From an uncultured Anaerolineae bacterium (GTDB taxonomy: Bacteria > Chloroflexota > Anaerolineae > Anaerolineales > Villigracilaceae): a stretch of DNA of 7,470 nucleotides. A program made the position numbers and the translations under genes. Of this stretch, positions 1 to 7,212 are shown piece by piece (positions within the stretch are counted from its first letter, which is position 1; every line of letters begins with the position of its first letter). The stretch is taken from positions 1 through 7,470 of the forward strand of contig CAIRYE010000025.1 of assembly GCA_903882765.1 (NCBI GenBank), written 5' to 3'. Under the pieces are notes generated by a model. That model was not told the origin of the DNA. It worked only from the letters and a program-made list of their open reading frames with translations, and made no database searches.

Positions 1-2
1 AG

Positions 3-113
3 AAGAGGTATGGGATTGACTTAATGAAGAGCCTGAAGGAGAACAAGCAGCCAGTGCCAAAACAATGGCAAGGAAAAGAAAGATTCGGGTATTTCGGAAG
101 GCTAATTTCATAA
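3..113 (+). CDS. 3' end of an unidentified gene (partial)
   Basis: An open frame enters from the left edge and ends at TAA 111-113, giving about 36 C-terminal residues. The tail is basic and polar and finishes with the residues GYFGRLIS. I do not recognise the family. The other two plus frames close within the first 25 bases, so this is the only plus frame that could carry an incoming gene. It would converge on the histidine kinase gene. With so short a stretch, chance openness cannot be excluded, and the protein upstream of the window would be needed to name it. Confidence 0.4.
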   Translation, partial: KRYGIDLMKSLKENKQPVPKQWQGKERFGYFGRLIS

Positions 114-129
114 GTTGGTTAATGTCACC

Positions 130-142
130 CCGCGAAAAGCGG
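130..142. other. short GC hairpin between convergent genes
   Basis: CCGC (130-133) and GCGG (139-142) form a 4-bp stem around a GAAAA loop. It lies in the 114-bp gap between the converging ends of the partial gene and the histidine kinase. No T-run follows on either strand, so it is not a convincing intrinsic terminator. I see no better terminator in 114-227. Confidence 0.2.
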
Positions 143-227
143 AACGATCAAACACATCATAAACGATTTAGCTCTGTGAAAACATTTCTGATTGATTACA
201 AATTCCCCTATTGTAGGTAGAGAAAAT

Positions 228-1760
228 TTAGTTATTTTCGTTTTGTGATACGGGCTGAAAACTTCCGACGATATTCATCGGTAGGCTAATGATAAAAGTA
301 GTACCGGAGGCGGGTTTGGATTCCACTTTGATAGTGCCGTGTTGTGCTTCAACCAATGCCCGTAGAATCGATAGCCCTACACCTTTATCCCCTATCCCTT
401 TGATCAAAGGATCAGAAGCGGAAATCCGCTTATCAAACAAATGCTCCATTTCGCTCTCCAAAATGCCATCACCGCTGTCTGATACAGAAAGCATAATATG
501 CCCTCCAATTGCGGGATCTTCTTGGGCAAGGATGACAACTGTTCCAGCTTGTCGAGAAGCGGTTACTGCGTTTTCAATCGCGATGTTTAGCATCGTTTGC
601 AATGAATTCCTATCCCCGATCAATTTCTTTTCAGACACCTCAATTTTGGTTTCAGCACTGATCTCTTTTTCCTTAATAAGAAATTCCGACCGCTGTATCG
701 CTTTAAATAAAACACCATCTAGGTCGATCAATTCGGGAATAAACTTGATACCGCCCTGTTCGATCTCGCGAAGGTGATTGATCTCATCGATCTTATGCTC
801 AATGGAACCCGCTGCGGAACGAATACGATCGATGTATTTTTTCTGCAACGCGCCTAATTCACCATTCTCTTCTCGTCCCAACAAATCCGTATACCCAAGG
901 ATCGAGGAAAGAGGCTGTTTTACCTCATTTAACAACGACGCATGATCGGCGGTCCAAACGCTGGCAATTTCAGGTTCGGCTTCAATATCATGTACGGGGG
1001 AAAAACTAGCGGTTTGGACGAAAAACGAATCAGTGTTCTGTTCAATTCGCTGGATAAAATCTCGGACCACCTTTTCGTCGATTTGATTTTCGGCAGAAAG
1101 TACAAGGTGGGGTAACAACATAAGCAAGGGAAAGCCAATAATAAGAGAAACCCGCATAAAGCCGGAATAATCACCCCAAAACGGCACAAACAGGAGATCG
1201 GTGAAAGAACCAACGCAAACAATACCAAAAAAAGCCATGTTTAACACAGTGAACGGATTCTTTTTCTTGGATGAACTTAGAACAGCCACCAGAGAAAAAA
1301 GAATGAACGCAAGACTCCAATAAAACGCCTGATCAGTAAAATTAAAATTCCCAACACCCCCTTCGCCAAGAGGCAAGGATGATAATTGGATAAACAAAAC
1401 CGCCACGAAGGCATGAAATCCGACAATGAGGTAAATTTTTATACCTCTTAGGACAACCTGATTTAACGCCAGATAGACCCACAGTAGTTGTAGCAAAATG
1501 ATCGCCCTATCCAATGCAGGAAGGAATGTAGATGAGGTAAATTGTTCTCTAAAAGGAAGGGCACTACCCACCCCTTGTAGTAGCTGAAGGAGATAGACGA
1601 TCAGTAAGCTAAAAAAAACGTTAGCAGATGGAAGTTTATGTTCTTTGATAGCGATGTAAGAGTAAAAAAGGACCGCGATAAATAAGGTGAGCTGAATTCC
1701 GAACGAATAATAATTCGTTCCAAGGGATGATGAGAAGAAATCCAGCAGCTGAATTAACAT
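228..1760 (-). CDS. Seven-helix membrane histidine kinase lacking the usual phosphoacceptor His
   Basis: This 510-residue protein looks like an orphan sensor kinase of the inner membrane. The N-terminal half has about seven hydrophobic segments, near residues 20-38, 46-66, 84-103, 107-130, 145-163, 171-192 and 201-222. A linker leads to a HisKA-like dimerisation region (about 272-335) and a C-terminal HATPase_c domain (about 378-495). The ATPase motifs are visible: N-box Asn397 in IENA, G1 box DSGDGI at 428-433, and G2 box GDKGVGL at 457-463. The H-box reads LNEVKQPL, with Asn278 where SHELRTPL-type kinases have His; the nearest His is His273. Autophosphorylation by the normal route is therefore doubtful. 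The start is fixed, because an in-frame TAA immediately precedes the ATG. There is no Shine-Dalgarno, and a TATAAT box ends 8 nt before the ATG, suggesting a leaderless mRNA. No response regulator is adjacent in this window. The ligand is unknown. Confidence 0.85.
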   Translation of the reverse strand: MLIQLLDFFSSSLGTNYYSFGIQLTLFIAVLFYSYIAIKEHKLPSANVFFSLLIVYLLQLLQGVGSALPFREQFTSSTFLPALDRAIILLQLLWVYLALNQVVLRGIKIYLIVGFHAFVAVLFIQLSSLPLGEGGVGNFNFTDQAFYWSLAFILFSLVAVLSSSKKKNPFTVLNMAFFGIVCVGSFTDLLFVPFWGDYSGFMRVSLIIGFPLLMLLPHLVLSAENQIDEKVVRDFIQRIEQNTDSFFVQTASFSPVHDIEAEPEIASVWTADHASLLNEVKQPLSSILGYTDLLGREENGELGALQKKYIDRIRSAAGSIEHKIDEINHLREIEQGGIKFIPELIDLDGVLFKAIQRSEFLIKEKEISAETKIEVSEKKLIGDRNSLQTMLNIAIENAVTASRQAGTVVILAQEDPAIGGHIMLSVSDSGDGILESEMEHLFDKRISASDPLIKGIGDKGVGLSILRALVEAQHGTIKVESKPASGTTFIISLPMNIVGSFQPVSQNENN

Positions 1761-1800
1761 TTAGAAAAATTATAGCACTTATAATTACTATTGAAATCAA
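1754..1800. promoter_or_regulatory. Putative bidirectional promoter with symmetric -10 boxes
   Basis: The 52-bp gap between divergent genes contains a perfect inverted repeat: AATTATA (1768-1774), spacer GCACT, TATAATT (1780-1786). Each arm carries a consensus TATAAT, read leftward at 1774-1769 and rightward at 1780-1785. The leftward box is preceded by TG plus one base, forming an extended -10. Candidate -35 elements are poor: TTGATT (reading leftward, 1800-1795) and TTAACA (1754-1759), each with a long 20-bp spacer. The leftward start would fall at or next to the kinase ATG. The rightward start, near 1792, would give a leader of about 20 nt. A small palindrome, TTGAAATCAA (1791-1800), lies at the rightward start and could bind a regulator. 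This is sequence inference only. Confidence 0.55.
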
Positions 1801-1812
1801 GCGTCGAATAAA

Positions 1813-3870
1813 ATGAAAAAAAGATATTTCATCCTCCCGTTTCTCATCGTGCTGACACTATTTGTCCTCGCGAATCTTCAGGGCAAGCAGTATATTCTTG
1901 CGGCTGAACGAGTTTCCGAACCTGTTTCGAGCTCCCATTATTACCTCAAAGCATACCAGTTCATCCCCTGGGATCATACTCTGCTTGACCAAGCCTTGAA
2001 GGAGGTTGGTGATCGACCAATGCGAGTGATCGCACTAGCGGAACCTTTTTCCCATTACGATTCGTTATCTCCAGACAGTCTGATCCTCCTCGCAGAAAGC
2101 TATGTGAGAATGAGCGAGGATGATAAAGCCAAAGAGATCTACACAATGTTGCAAGGGGGAAAAGAGACCTCCCATAGTGCGAGTTTAGCCCTTGCGAAAC
2201 TCGCTATAGAACAAGGAGAAACCGAGCAGGCAAAATCCGCCCTTCTGTTCGGCTTATCGAACGCGCCAAATGATCCTGATCTACTCTTTACATTTGGAGT
2301 GTTGTTGGCGGCAATGGATGACCCATCCGCGAAAACAGCCCTTTCCGCCGACCAAATTGGAATGAGTACGGAACAGATCTCTGCGCTCTCCCGTTTAATA
2401 GATATTGCCAGTACAGCCTCTGGTGCATCCAAAAATTTGGCTATCGGCGTTGAATGCCTAAAAATGAATCAATGGGCTCTAGCCGAGATCGCTTTTAACC
2501 GGGCGGCTGAAGAAGAAACAAATAATCCACACGCATTGGCTTGGTTGGGTTTCGTAAAGGCAAAAAACCAACGACCCAATCACTTACCCCCCATCCTTGA
2601 AGCCGAAAAATATTTGATCGAAGATCCTGACCTTCTGACAATTTTAGGTCATTATTACGAAACCACCGGACAATTCAACCAAGCTGAAAAATATTATCAA
2701 CAAGCCGCAGCCCTCGACCCCGCCAACGCTTACCTGTCGATAAGCCTCGGTAAGATGCTTGAAACCCGTAACATTAACGCCGCTTTGGAGCAATACGTAA
2801 ACGCCGCGAACCTAGCCCCGTCCGATCCTGAAGTCTGGAAAGCGCTTATTTTATTTTGTATTACCACCAATACATATATCGAGGATTACGGGTTTAGCGC
2901 TCTCAGTAAGCTAAGCATCTTCACACCCAACGACCCCCAAATTTATTATTTTTTGGGAAGAATACAGATGGCTCAGGGGAATTATGAGCAAGCAGAGATC
3001 AGTTTTGAGCAAGCCGCATTAGCCAACATTGGTCGACCTTCGCTGGAAGAGATCCTTTTTTACCAAGGCTTTCTATATTTGAAAACAGGTAAAGAGGCTC
3101 AAAGTCGGGAAAAATTGATTCAACTCTTGGAGGAATATCCAGATGGTCGTTATTATCAGCAAACGTTGGATATGTTGCAACCAAATGTTCCCGATCTTTC
3201 AAGCAAGGTCAATCTCGCATTGCCAAAATTTTTGGCAAACCACTCTTTCCCCGCATTCTTTCACTCGAATTTATCGCTAGCTTCTACTCTCGAGAGAGTT
3301 TATTCGCCTAGTATGGTTCTGATCCAAGATAACTTTAATTCTTCGACCAGCATCGTATCCACCGGATTGGCTGAAGCAGGAGGAAGCGAAATCGCGGATG
3401 GCATATTCAAAATGACGATCACCAAACCAGACGGCTTGATGATCAAATCGTTAGGTCAGGATCGACTCGAGGCTGAAATAGAGGTTAGTAGTTACCCGTC
3501 TGACACGAGCAATGAAACCTTTAGCGGCGTTGTCTGTCATATGCGGGACGCAAAAAACTATACCTATTTGTCGATCAGTTCACTAGGTAAAGCAAATATT
3601 GGGCAGGTCGTCAACGGCAAGCAAAATTTTCTTGCCATAAAAGACAATACCGATGGATCCATAAACCTTGGATCAATGATCAATACAATCAAGGGTGTAT
3701 GTACAGCTGAAATTGCGCAACTTTCGATCAATGGGCAGGTGTACCTAACTGCCGAGCTTAGCAACGCCTTTAGCGGCGATGTTGGTTTTTTTGCGGGAAC
3801 AACCACGGTTGCACCTGTAGTGATCCTCTTTGATGATCTAACCGTAAGGATTCCGGAACCGCTGCAATGA
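1813..3870 (+). CDS. Membrane-anchored TPR protein with C-terminal LamG/ConA-like domain
   Basis: This 685-residue protein starts with MKKR and a hydrophobic stretch (about residues 5-20), acting as a signal anchor or uncleaved signal, so the bulk is probably outside the cytoplasm. TPR-like helix pairs run from about 88 to 445. The clearest are at 272-304, 306-337, 374-405 and 412-443, with repeated features such as GQFNQAEKYYQQA and GNYEQAEISFEQA. After a linker, residues about 500-680 resemble the beta-sandwich domain of secreted Chloroflexota proteins: an entry motif DNF, a central VVCHMRD and YTYLSIS, NGQ near the end, and a closing FDDLTVR. Cys575 and Cys630 could form a disulfide. TPRs mediate protein contacts and LamG-like folds often bind sugars or proteins; the actual partner is unknown. 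The start is supported by an in-frame TGA at 1792-1794 with no other start codon between. There is no Shine-Dalgarno. The gene overlaps mtaB by 4 nt. Confidence 0.85.
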   Translation: MKKRYFILPFLIVLTLFVLANLQGKQYILAAERVSEPVSSSHYYLKAYQFIPWDHTLLDQALKEVGDRPMRVIALAEPFSHYDSLSPDSLILLAESYVRMSEDDKAKEIYTMLQGGKETSHSASLALAKLAIEQGETEQAKSALLFGLSNAPNDPDLLFTFGVLLAAMDDPSAKTALSADQIGMSTEQISALSRLIDIASTASGASKNLAIGVECLKMNQWALAEIAFNRAAEEETNNPHALAWLGFVKAKNQRPNHLPPILEAEKYLIEDPDLLTILGHYYETTGQFNQAEKYYQQAAALDPANAYLSISLGKMLETRNINAALEQYVNAANLAPSDPEVWKALILFCITTNTYIEDYGFSALSKLSIFTPNDPQIYYFLGRIQMAQGNYEQAEISFEQAALANIGRPSLEEILFYQGFLYLKTGKEAQSREKLIQLLEEYPDGRYYQQTLDMLQPNVPDLSSKVNLALPKFLANHSFPAFFHSNLSLASTLERVYSPSMVLIQDNFNSSTSIVSTGLAEAGGSEIADGIFKMTITKPDGLMIKSLGQDRLEAEIEVSSYPSDTSNETFSGVVCHMRDAKNYTYLSISSLGKANIGQVVNGKQNFLAIKDNTDGSINLGSMINTIKGVCTAEIAQLSINGQVYLTAELSNAFSGDVGFFAGTTTVAPVVILFDDLTVRIPEPLQ

Positions 3871-5156
3871 AGATCTTTTTCGATATGGTAGGATGCCGCC
3901 TAAACCAGGCAGAAATTGAACAGATGTCCCGGGAGTTTCGGCAGGAGGGCCATACCATCGTCGCCACAATGGATGACGCGGATACAGTGGTTGTTAACAC
4001 CTGTTCTGTTACAACACAGGCGGCGTCTGATTCACGACAGAAGATAAGACGTTCAGGCGCTCATGGCAAAGAAGTGATCGTCACGGGTTGTTGGTCTACT
4101 ATGGAACCCTCCATGGCAATGCAGATCCCGGGTGTGATCCAAGTTGTATCGAATGATAATAAAGATGATCTGGTGCGAAGCTTCTTCAGCCAACATTTAG
4201 ATAAGGCGAAAAACGCTTTCGATGCCGAGCCTATTGCCCGTGCTCCCTTACCCGGATTGCGTCAACGCACCCGTGCCTTCATAAAAGCGCAAGATGGCTG
4301 CGACAATAACTGCACTTTTTGTATCACAACCATCGCGCGTGGCAAAAGCATTTCCAGACCCTTTACCCAGATCCTGGCAGATATCCACTCTGCGGAAAAT
4401 GGCGGAACAAAAGAGATCGTTCTTACAGGTGTACATCTTGGTTCTTGGGGTCAGGAAATTGATAAACCGACCCATCTTACAAATTTATTAGAGATCATTC
4501 TAAAAGAAACATCCATTCCACGTATCCGTCTTTCTTCACTCGAGCCTTGGGATCTGGATGAAACATTCCTTTCACTTTGGCAAAACCCTCGCCTTTGCAA
4601 GCATCTACACCTCCCTCTTCAAGCTGGCAGTGATGCCACTCTAAGGCGCATGTTAAGGAAGACTACTACCGCCTCTTTTCGGAATCTTCTATCGACCGCG
4701 CGTATGATCATCCCTGATATCGCGATTACCACCGATCTGATCTGCGGGTTCCCGGGCGAAACAGACGAGGAGTTTGAACAAAGCCGACTATTTGTGCAGG
4801 AAATGGCCTTTAGCGGCGGTCACGTTTTCTCGTACTCAGAACGAGAGGGCACACCCGCGATCCGCATCAAGACAAAGGTACCACATCCAGTTCGAAAAGA
4901 AAGAAACGCCGTGTTGCAAGAGATCTTGAAAAAGAGTGAAACAACCTTTTTTGAAGAAAATTTATCCAAAACCGCTTTGGTACTATGGGAAGCTACCAAC
5001 GTTCGAAGTGAGAATGGATGGAGGATGAGCGGTCTTAGCTCAAATTACATTAAGGTCACCGCCGAAGCCCCCTCATATTTATGGAATCAAATCGATGAAG
5101 TACGTTTGGATTCCATAGAGAAACAAGGAATGTCCGGCACGATCCTTAATAGGTAA
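3867..5156 (+). CDS. mtaB: tRNA (t6A37-C2) methylthiotransferase MtaB
   Basis: This is a radical-SAM methylthiotransferase that adds a methylthio group to C2 of N6-threonylcarbamoyladenosine at position 37 of ANN-decoding tRNAs, forming ms2t6A. At 429 residues it has the usual family length. The N-terminal MTTase domain supplies cluster cysteines Cys10 (GCRLNQAE), Cys46 (NTCSVT) and Cys75 (TGCWS). The radical-SAM domain has Cys145, Cys149 and Cys152 in the CxxxCxxC pattern. Also typical are LTGVHLGSWG (186-195), HLPLQAGSD (248-256), GFPGETDEEF (294-303) and HVFSYSEREGTPA (319-331). The C-terminus from about 365 fits a short TRAM-like domain. The GCRLNQAE motif points to MtaB rather than MiaB or RimO. 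The ATG lies inside the ATGA overlap with the upstream stop; only a weak GGAA (3855-3858) precedes it, so translation is probably coupled to the TPR gene. All six cluster cysteines are present, so it should be active. Confidence 0.93.
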   Translation: MKIFFDMVGCRLNQAEIEQMSREFRQEGHTIVATMDDADTVVVNTCSVTTQAASDSRQKIRRSGAHGKEVIVTGCWSTMEPSMAMQIPGVIQVVSNDNKDDLVRSFFSQHLDKAKNAFDAEPIARAPLPGLRQRTRAFIKAQDGCDNNCTFCITTIARGKSISRPFTQILADIHSAENGGTKEIVLTGVHLGSWGQEIDKPTHLTNLLEIILKETSIPRIRLSSLEPWDLDETFLSLWQNPRLCKHLHLPLQAGSDATLRRMLRKTTTASFRNLLSTARMIIPDIAITTDLICGFPGETDEEFEQSRLFVQEMAFSGGHVFSYSEREGTPAIRIKTKVPHPVRKERNAVLQEILKKSETTFFEENLSKTALVLWEATNVRSENGWRMSGLSSNYIKVTAEAPSYLWNQIDEVRLDSIEKQGMSGTILNR

Positions 5157-5160
5157 ATTT

Positions 5161-6177
5161 ATGAGATCCTATCAGGTTCACAAGCAAGGCCCAATTGAAG
5201 CTAACCCATTGGTCATGGTGGAAAGAGATGTGGAGGAACCCGGTATTGGACAAGTACGGATTTTGGTGGAAGCTTGCGGGATCTGTCACACCGACCTTCA
5301 CATCGCGGAAGGTGACCTTCACCCACCGAACCTTCCGATCACCCCTGGCCACCAAGTAATTGGTAAAATTGACAAAATTGGTCCACCAAAAATTTCAGGA
5401 AATGATCGGGAAGAAATTTGGATAGGGAAAAAGGTTGGTGTAGCTTGGCTGCACACTACCTGTGGAACTTGCGTAATGTGTATGAGTGGGTCAGAAAATC
5501 TTTGCGAAAACGCGAAATTTACTGGATTTCACTTAAATGGTGGTTTTGCCGAAACTATGATCGCGGATACATCTGCCCTTCTTCCCATTCCAGAAAACTG
5601 TAACCCCGTAGATTACGCCCCATTCCTCTGCGCTGGTATCGTAGGGTATCGCGCGGTGAAACGAGCAAATGTGCTGGATGGAGATCACATTGGACTTTTT
5701 GGCTTCGGCGCTAGTGCCCACCTGATGCTGCAAGTTTTGAAAGCAAGATCCTGTCGAGTATCTGTCTTCACCCGGTCAACAGCCCACCAAAACCACGCTA
5801 CGGAGTTGGGAGCTGATTGGGTTGGGATGCCAGATCAAAAACCCCGAGACCTGCTGGATAACGCGATCCTCTTTACACCAGCCGGAGAATCAGTTGTCCG
5901 CGCTTTAGAGAGGATTCGAAATGGCGGCACGGTGTCGATCAACGCCATCCATATGAGTGATCTCCCCACCATCCCATATTCTTTGCTCTATGGCGAAAAA
6001 ACCATAACCAGCGTAACAAATGCCACCTATCAAGACGCAATTGAATTTCTTGCCTTGGCAGAAAAGATCAACTTGAAAACCACCGTAAAACCAATCTCTT
6101 TTGATGAACTTAATGCCGCGATGCGGGATCTCAAGAAAAGCGCGATAATTGGTGAAGCCGTATTAAAAGTTATTTGA
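5161..6177 (+). CDS. Zinc-dependent alcohol dehydrogenase, MDR superfamily
   Basis: This cytosolic 338-residue medium-chain dehydrogenase would interconvert an alcohol and an aldehyde or ketone with NAD(P). Catalytic zinc ligands are Cys42 (GICHTD), His64 (PGHQ) and Cys157 (FLCAGI). The structural zinc site is Cys101, Cys104, Cys107 and Cys115. The GHE motif of classical enzymes reads GHQ here, with Gln65 replacing the nearby Glu. The Rossmann fold has GFGASA (181-186), with Ala in the last position. The motifs CAGIVGYRA, LFGFGASAHL and ILFTPAGE resemble the subgroup annotated as 'zinc-binding alcohol dehydrogenase family protein' (adh_fam_2 type), whose substrates are mostly untested. The gene starts 4 nt after the mtaB stop with a weak AGG (5151-5153) as ribosome site, so it is probably co-transcribed. 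The stop codon overlaps a palindrome in the folD upstream region. Family is certain; substrate is unknown. Confidence 0.9.
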   Translation: MRSYQVHKQGPIEANPLVMVERDVEEPGIGQVRILVEACGICHTDLHIAEGDLHPPNLPITPGHQVIGKIDKIGPPKISGNDREEIWIGKKVGVAWLHTTCGTCVMCMSGSENLCENAKFTGFHLNGGFAETMIADTSALLPIPENCNPVDYAPFLCAGIVGYRAVKRANVLDGDHIGLFGFGASAHLMLQVLKARSCRVSVFTRSTAHQNHATELGADWVGMPDQKPRDLLDNAILFTPAGESVVRALERIRNGGTVSINAIHMSDLPTIPYSLLYGEKTITSVTNATYQDAIEFLALAEKINLKTTVKPISFDELNAAMRDLKKSAIIGEAVLKVI

Positions 6178-6206
6178 CATTTGTCACTATTTGATTATGG
6201 GTGTCA
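6175..6206. promoter_or_regulatory. Candidate operator: TGACA palindrome and TGTCA repeat upstream of folD
   Basis: TGACA (6175-6179) and TGTCA (6182-6186) form a palindrome with a 2-nt centre. A second TGTCA at 6202-6206 lies exactly 20 bp, or two helical turns, from the first. The array sits just upstream of a TATAAT at 6211 and begins on the dehydrogenase stop codon. The -35 region of the folD promoter is weak, so a regulator binding here is plausible, but nothing in the window names it. Confidence 0.3.
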
Positions 6207-6210
6207 TCGG

Positions 6211-6216
6211 TATAAT
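6211..6216 (+). promoter_or_regulatory. -10 box of the folD promoter
   Basis: A perfect TATAAT lies 46 nt before the folD ATG. No good -35 hexamer lies at 16-18 bp; TTGATT at 6191-6196 is only 14 bp away and TTGTCA at 6181-6186 is 24 bp away. A start near 6223 would give a leader of about 40 nt. It begins near a small dyad, TTGT-TAG-ACAA (6221-6231). Confidence 0.55.
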
Positions 6217-6251
6217 TAAGTTGTTAGACAAATTTTTTCTTTCAATTTATT

Positions 6252-6257
6252 GGAGGT
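6252..6257 (+). promoter_or_regulatory. Strong Shine-Dalgarno of folD
   Basis: GGAGGT ends 5 nt before ATG 6263 and fixes the start. It is far stronger than the sites of the genes upstream, several of which have no recognisable Shine-Dalgarno, and suggests high translation of folD. Confidence 0.85.
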
Positions 6258-6262
6258 AACAC

Positions 6263-7141
6263 ATGACAGCCCAGATCATCGATGGAAAGCTCATCGCACA
6301 GCAAGTTCGAGATAATGTAGCGGCAGAAGTAACCAAACGTACCGCCGCCGGAAAACCAAAACCAGTGCTCGCCACCGTTCTTGTTGGCGACAGGGTCGAT
6401 TCAGCCACCTATGTTTCTGCCAAAGGAAAAGCCTGTCAGGAACTGGGTATGGGTTCAGTCAACCACCACATCCCCGCCGATGTATCGCAAGAAGATCTCG
6501 AGAAGTTGATCAAACAACTCAACTCGGACCCTGAAGTAAATGGTATTTTGGTTCAATTACCCTTACCTGCCCACCTCGATGAAGAACGTGTTTTGCAATT
6601 GATCAGCATCGAAAAAGATGTAGACGGTTTCTCACCTATTAACATTGGCCGCCTTGCCCAAAAAGGCCGCGAGCCTCTGTTTGTTCCGTGCACCCCATTC
6701 GGCTGTATTTACCTACTCGAACAGGCCGGCGTGAAGATCGATGGCGCGAACGCTGTTGTTCTTGGCCGCTCCAATATAGTTGGTATGCCCGCCGCCTTGT
6801 TGCTCATCAGCAAAAACGCAACTGTCACCGTTTGCCATTCTCGCACAAAGAACCTGCCTGATGTCATTCGCCAAGCCGATATCCTCATCGCAGCCATTGG
6901 CCGCGCCGAAATGGTTAAGGGCGACTGGATCAAGCCTGGTGCCGCTGTCATCGATGTCGGTATCAACTCCAAACCCGACGCTAGCAAGAAGAGTGGTTAC
7001 CGCTTGGTAGGTGATGTTGATTACGCTGAAGCATCTGAGGTTGCCGGCTTCATCACCCCCGTTCCTGGTGGTGTTGGTCCAATGACCATCGCAATGTTGA
7101 TGAACAATACACTTAGGGCAGCTCAGATCCAACAAGGCTAA
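6263..7141 (+). CDS. folD: Bifunctional methylene-THF dehydrogenase / methenyl-THF cyclohydrolase FolD
   Basis: FolD oxidises 5,10-methylene-tetrahydrofolate with NADP and hydrolyses the methenyl product to 10-formyl-tetrahydrofolate, feeding purine and formyl-Met-tRNA synthesis; it can run in reverse in acetogenic one-carbon routes. The protein is 292 residues, the normal length. Catalytic residues match E. coli FolD numbering exactly: Tyr50 and Lys54 (YVSAK), Gln98 (VQLPLP) and Asp121 (KDVDG). The folate region PCTPFG is at 142-147. The nucleotide-binding motif VVLGRSNIVGMPAA is at 165-178, and the C-terminal signature TPVPGGVGPMT at 265-275. The start is set by a strong GGAGGT. A separate promoter before it and an intrinsic terminator after it indicate a single-gene transcript, although read-through from the dehydrogenase gene is possible. 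The sequence appears intact, with nothing unusual in the coding part. Confidence 0.97.
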   Translation: MTAQIIDGKLIAQQVRDNVAAEVTKRTAAGKPKPVLATVLVGDRVDSATYVSAKGKACQELGMGSVNHHIPADVSQEDLEKLIKQLNSDPEVNGILVQLPLPAHLDEERVLQLISIEKDVDGFSPINIGRLAQKGREPLFVPCTPFGCIYLLEQAGVKIDGANAVVLGRSNIVGMPAALLLISKNATVTVCHSRTKNLPDVIRQADILIAAIGRAEMVKGDWIKPGAAVIDVGINSKPDASKKSGYRLVGDVDYAEASEVAGFITPVPGGVGPMTIAMLMNNTLRAAQIQQG

Positions 7142-7169
7142 AACCTTAAATTTATTACATTGAATTGTT

Positions 7170-7208
7170 ACAGGGTGTTCCGATTTTACTGGAACACCCT
7201 GTTTTTTT
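7170..7208 (+). terminator. Strong intrinsic terminator after folD
   Basis: A perfect 12-bp GC-containing stem (7170-7181 with 7191-7202) encloses a 9-nt loop and runs straight into seven T residues (7202-7208). It lies 28 nt after the folD stop and ends 34 nt before the next gene. It should end folD transcription efficiently and insulate the TerC-family gene. Confidence 0.95.
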
Positions 7209-7212
7209 CGTG

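Noticed and set aside
222..239. GAAAAT/ATTTTC inverted repeat around the kinase stop codon as a terminator
   Set aside because: The stem is 6 bp and almost all A-T, with no T-run after it in the direction of transcription; too weak to call.
289..777. Plus-strand open frame of 162 codons opposite the kinase gene
   Set aside because: It is antisense to the ATPase domain, whose motifs are clear. Its own translation is rich in Ser, Pro and Ile with no recognisable domain, and it has no ribosome site.
6174..6179. Perfect TTGACA as the -35 box of the folD promoter
   Set aside because: The only good TATAAT begins 31 bp further on, far beyond workable spacing, and the hexamers at 15-18 bp do not resemble a -10. 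Its resemblance to consensus more likely comes from the TGACA palindrome.
6713..7135. Minus-strand open frame of 140 codons opposite folD
   Set aside because: It lies wholly within folD, which has full family motifs; it shows no family features and is a reading-frame shadow.
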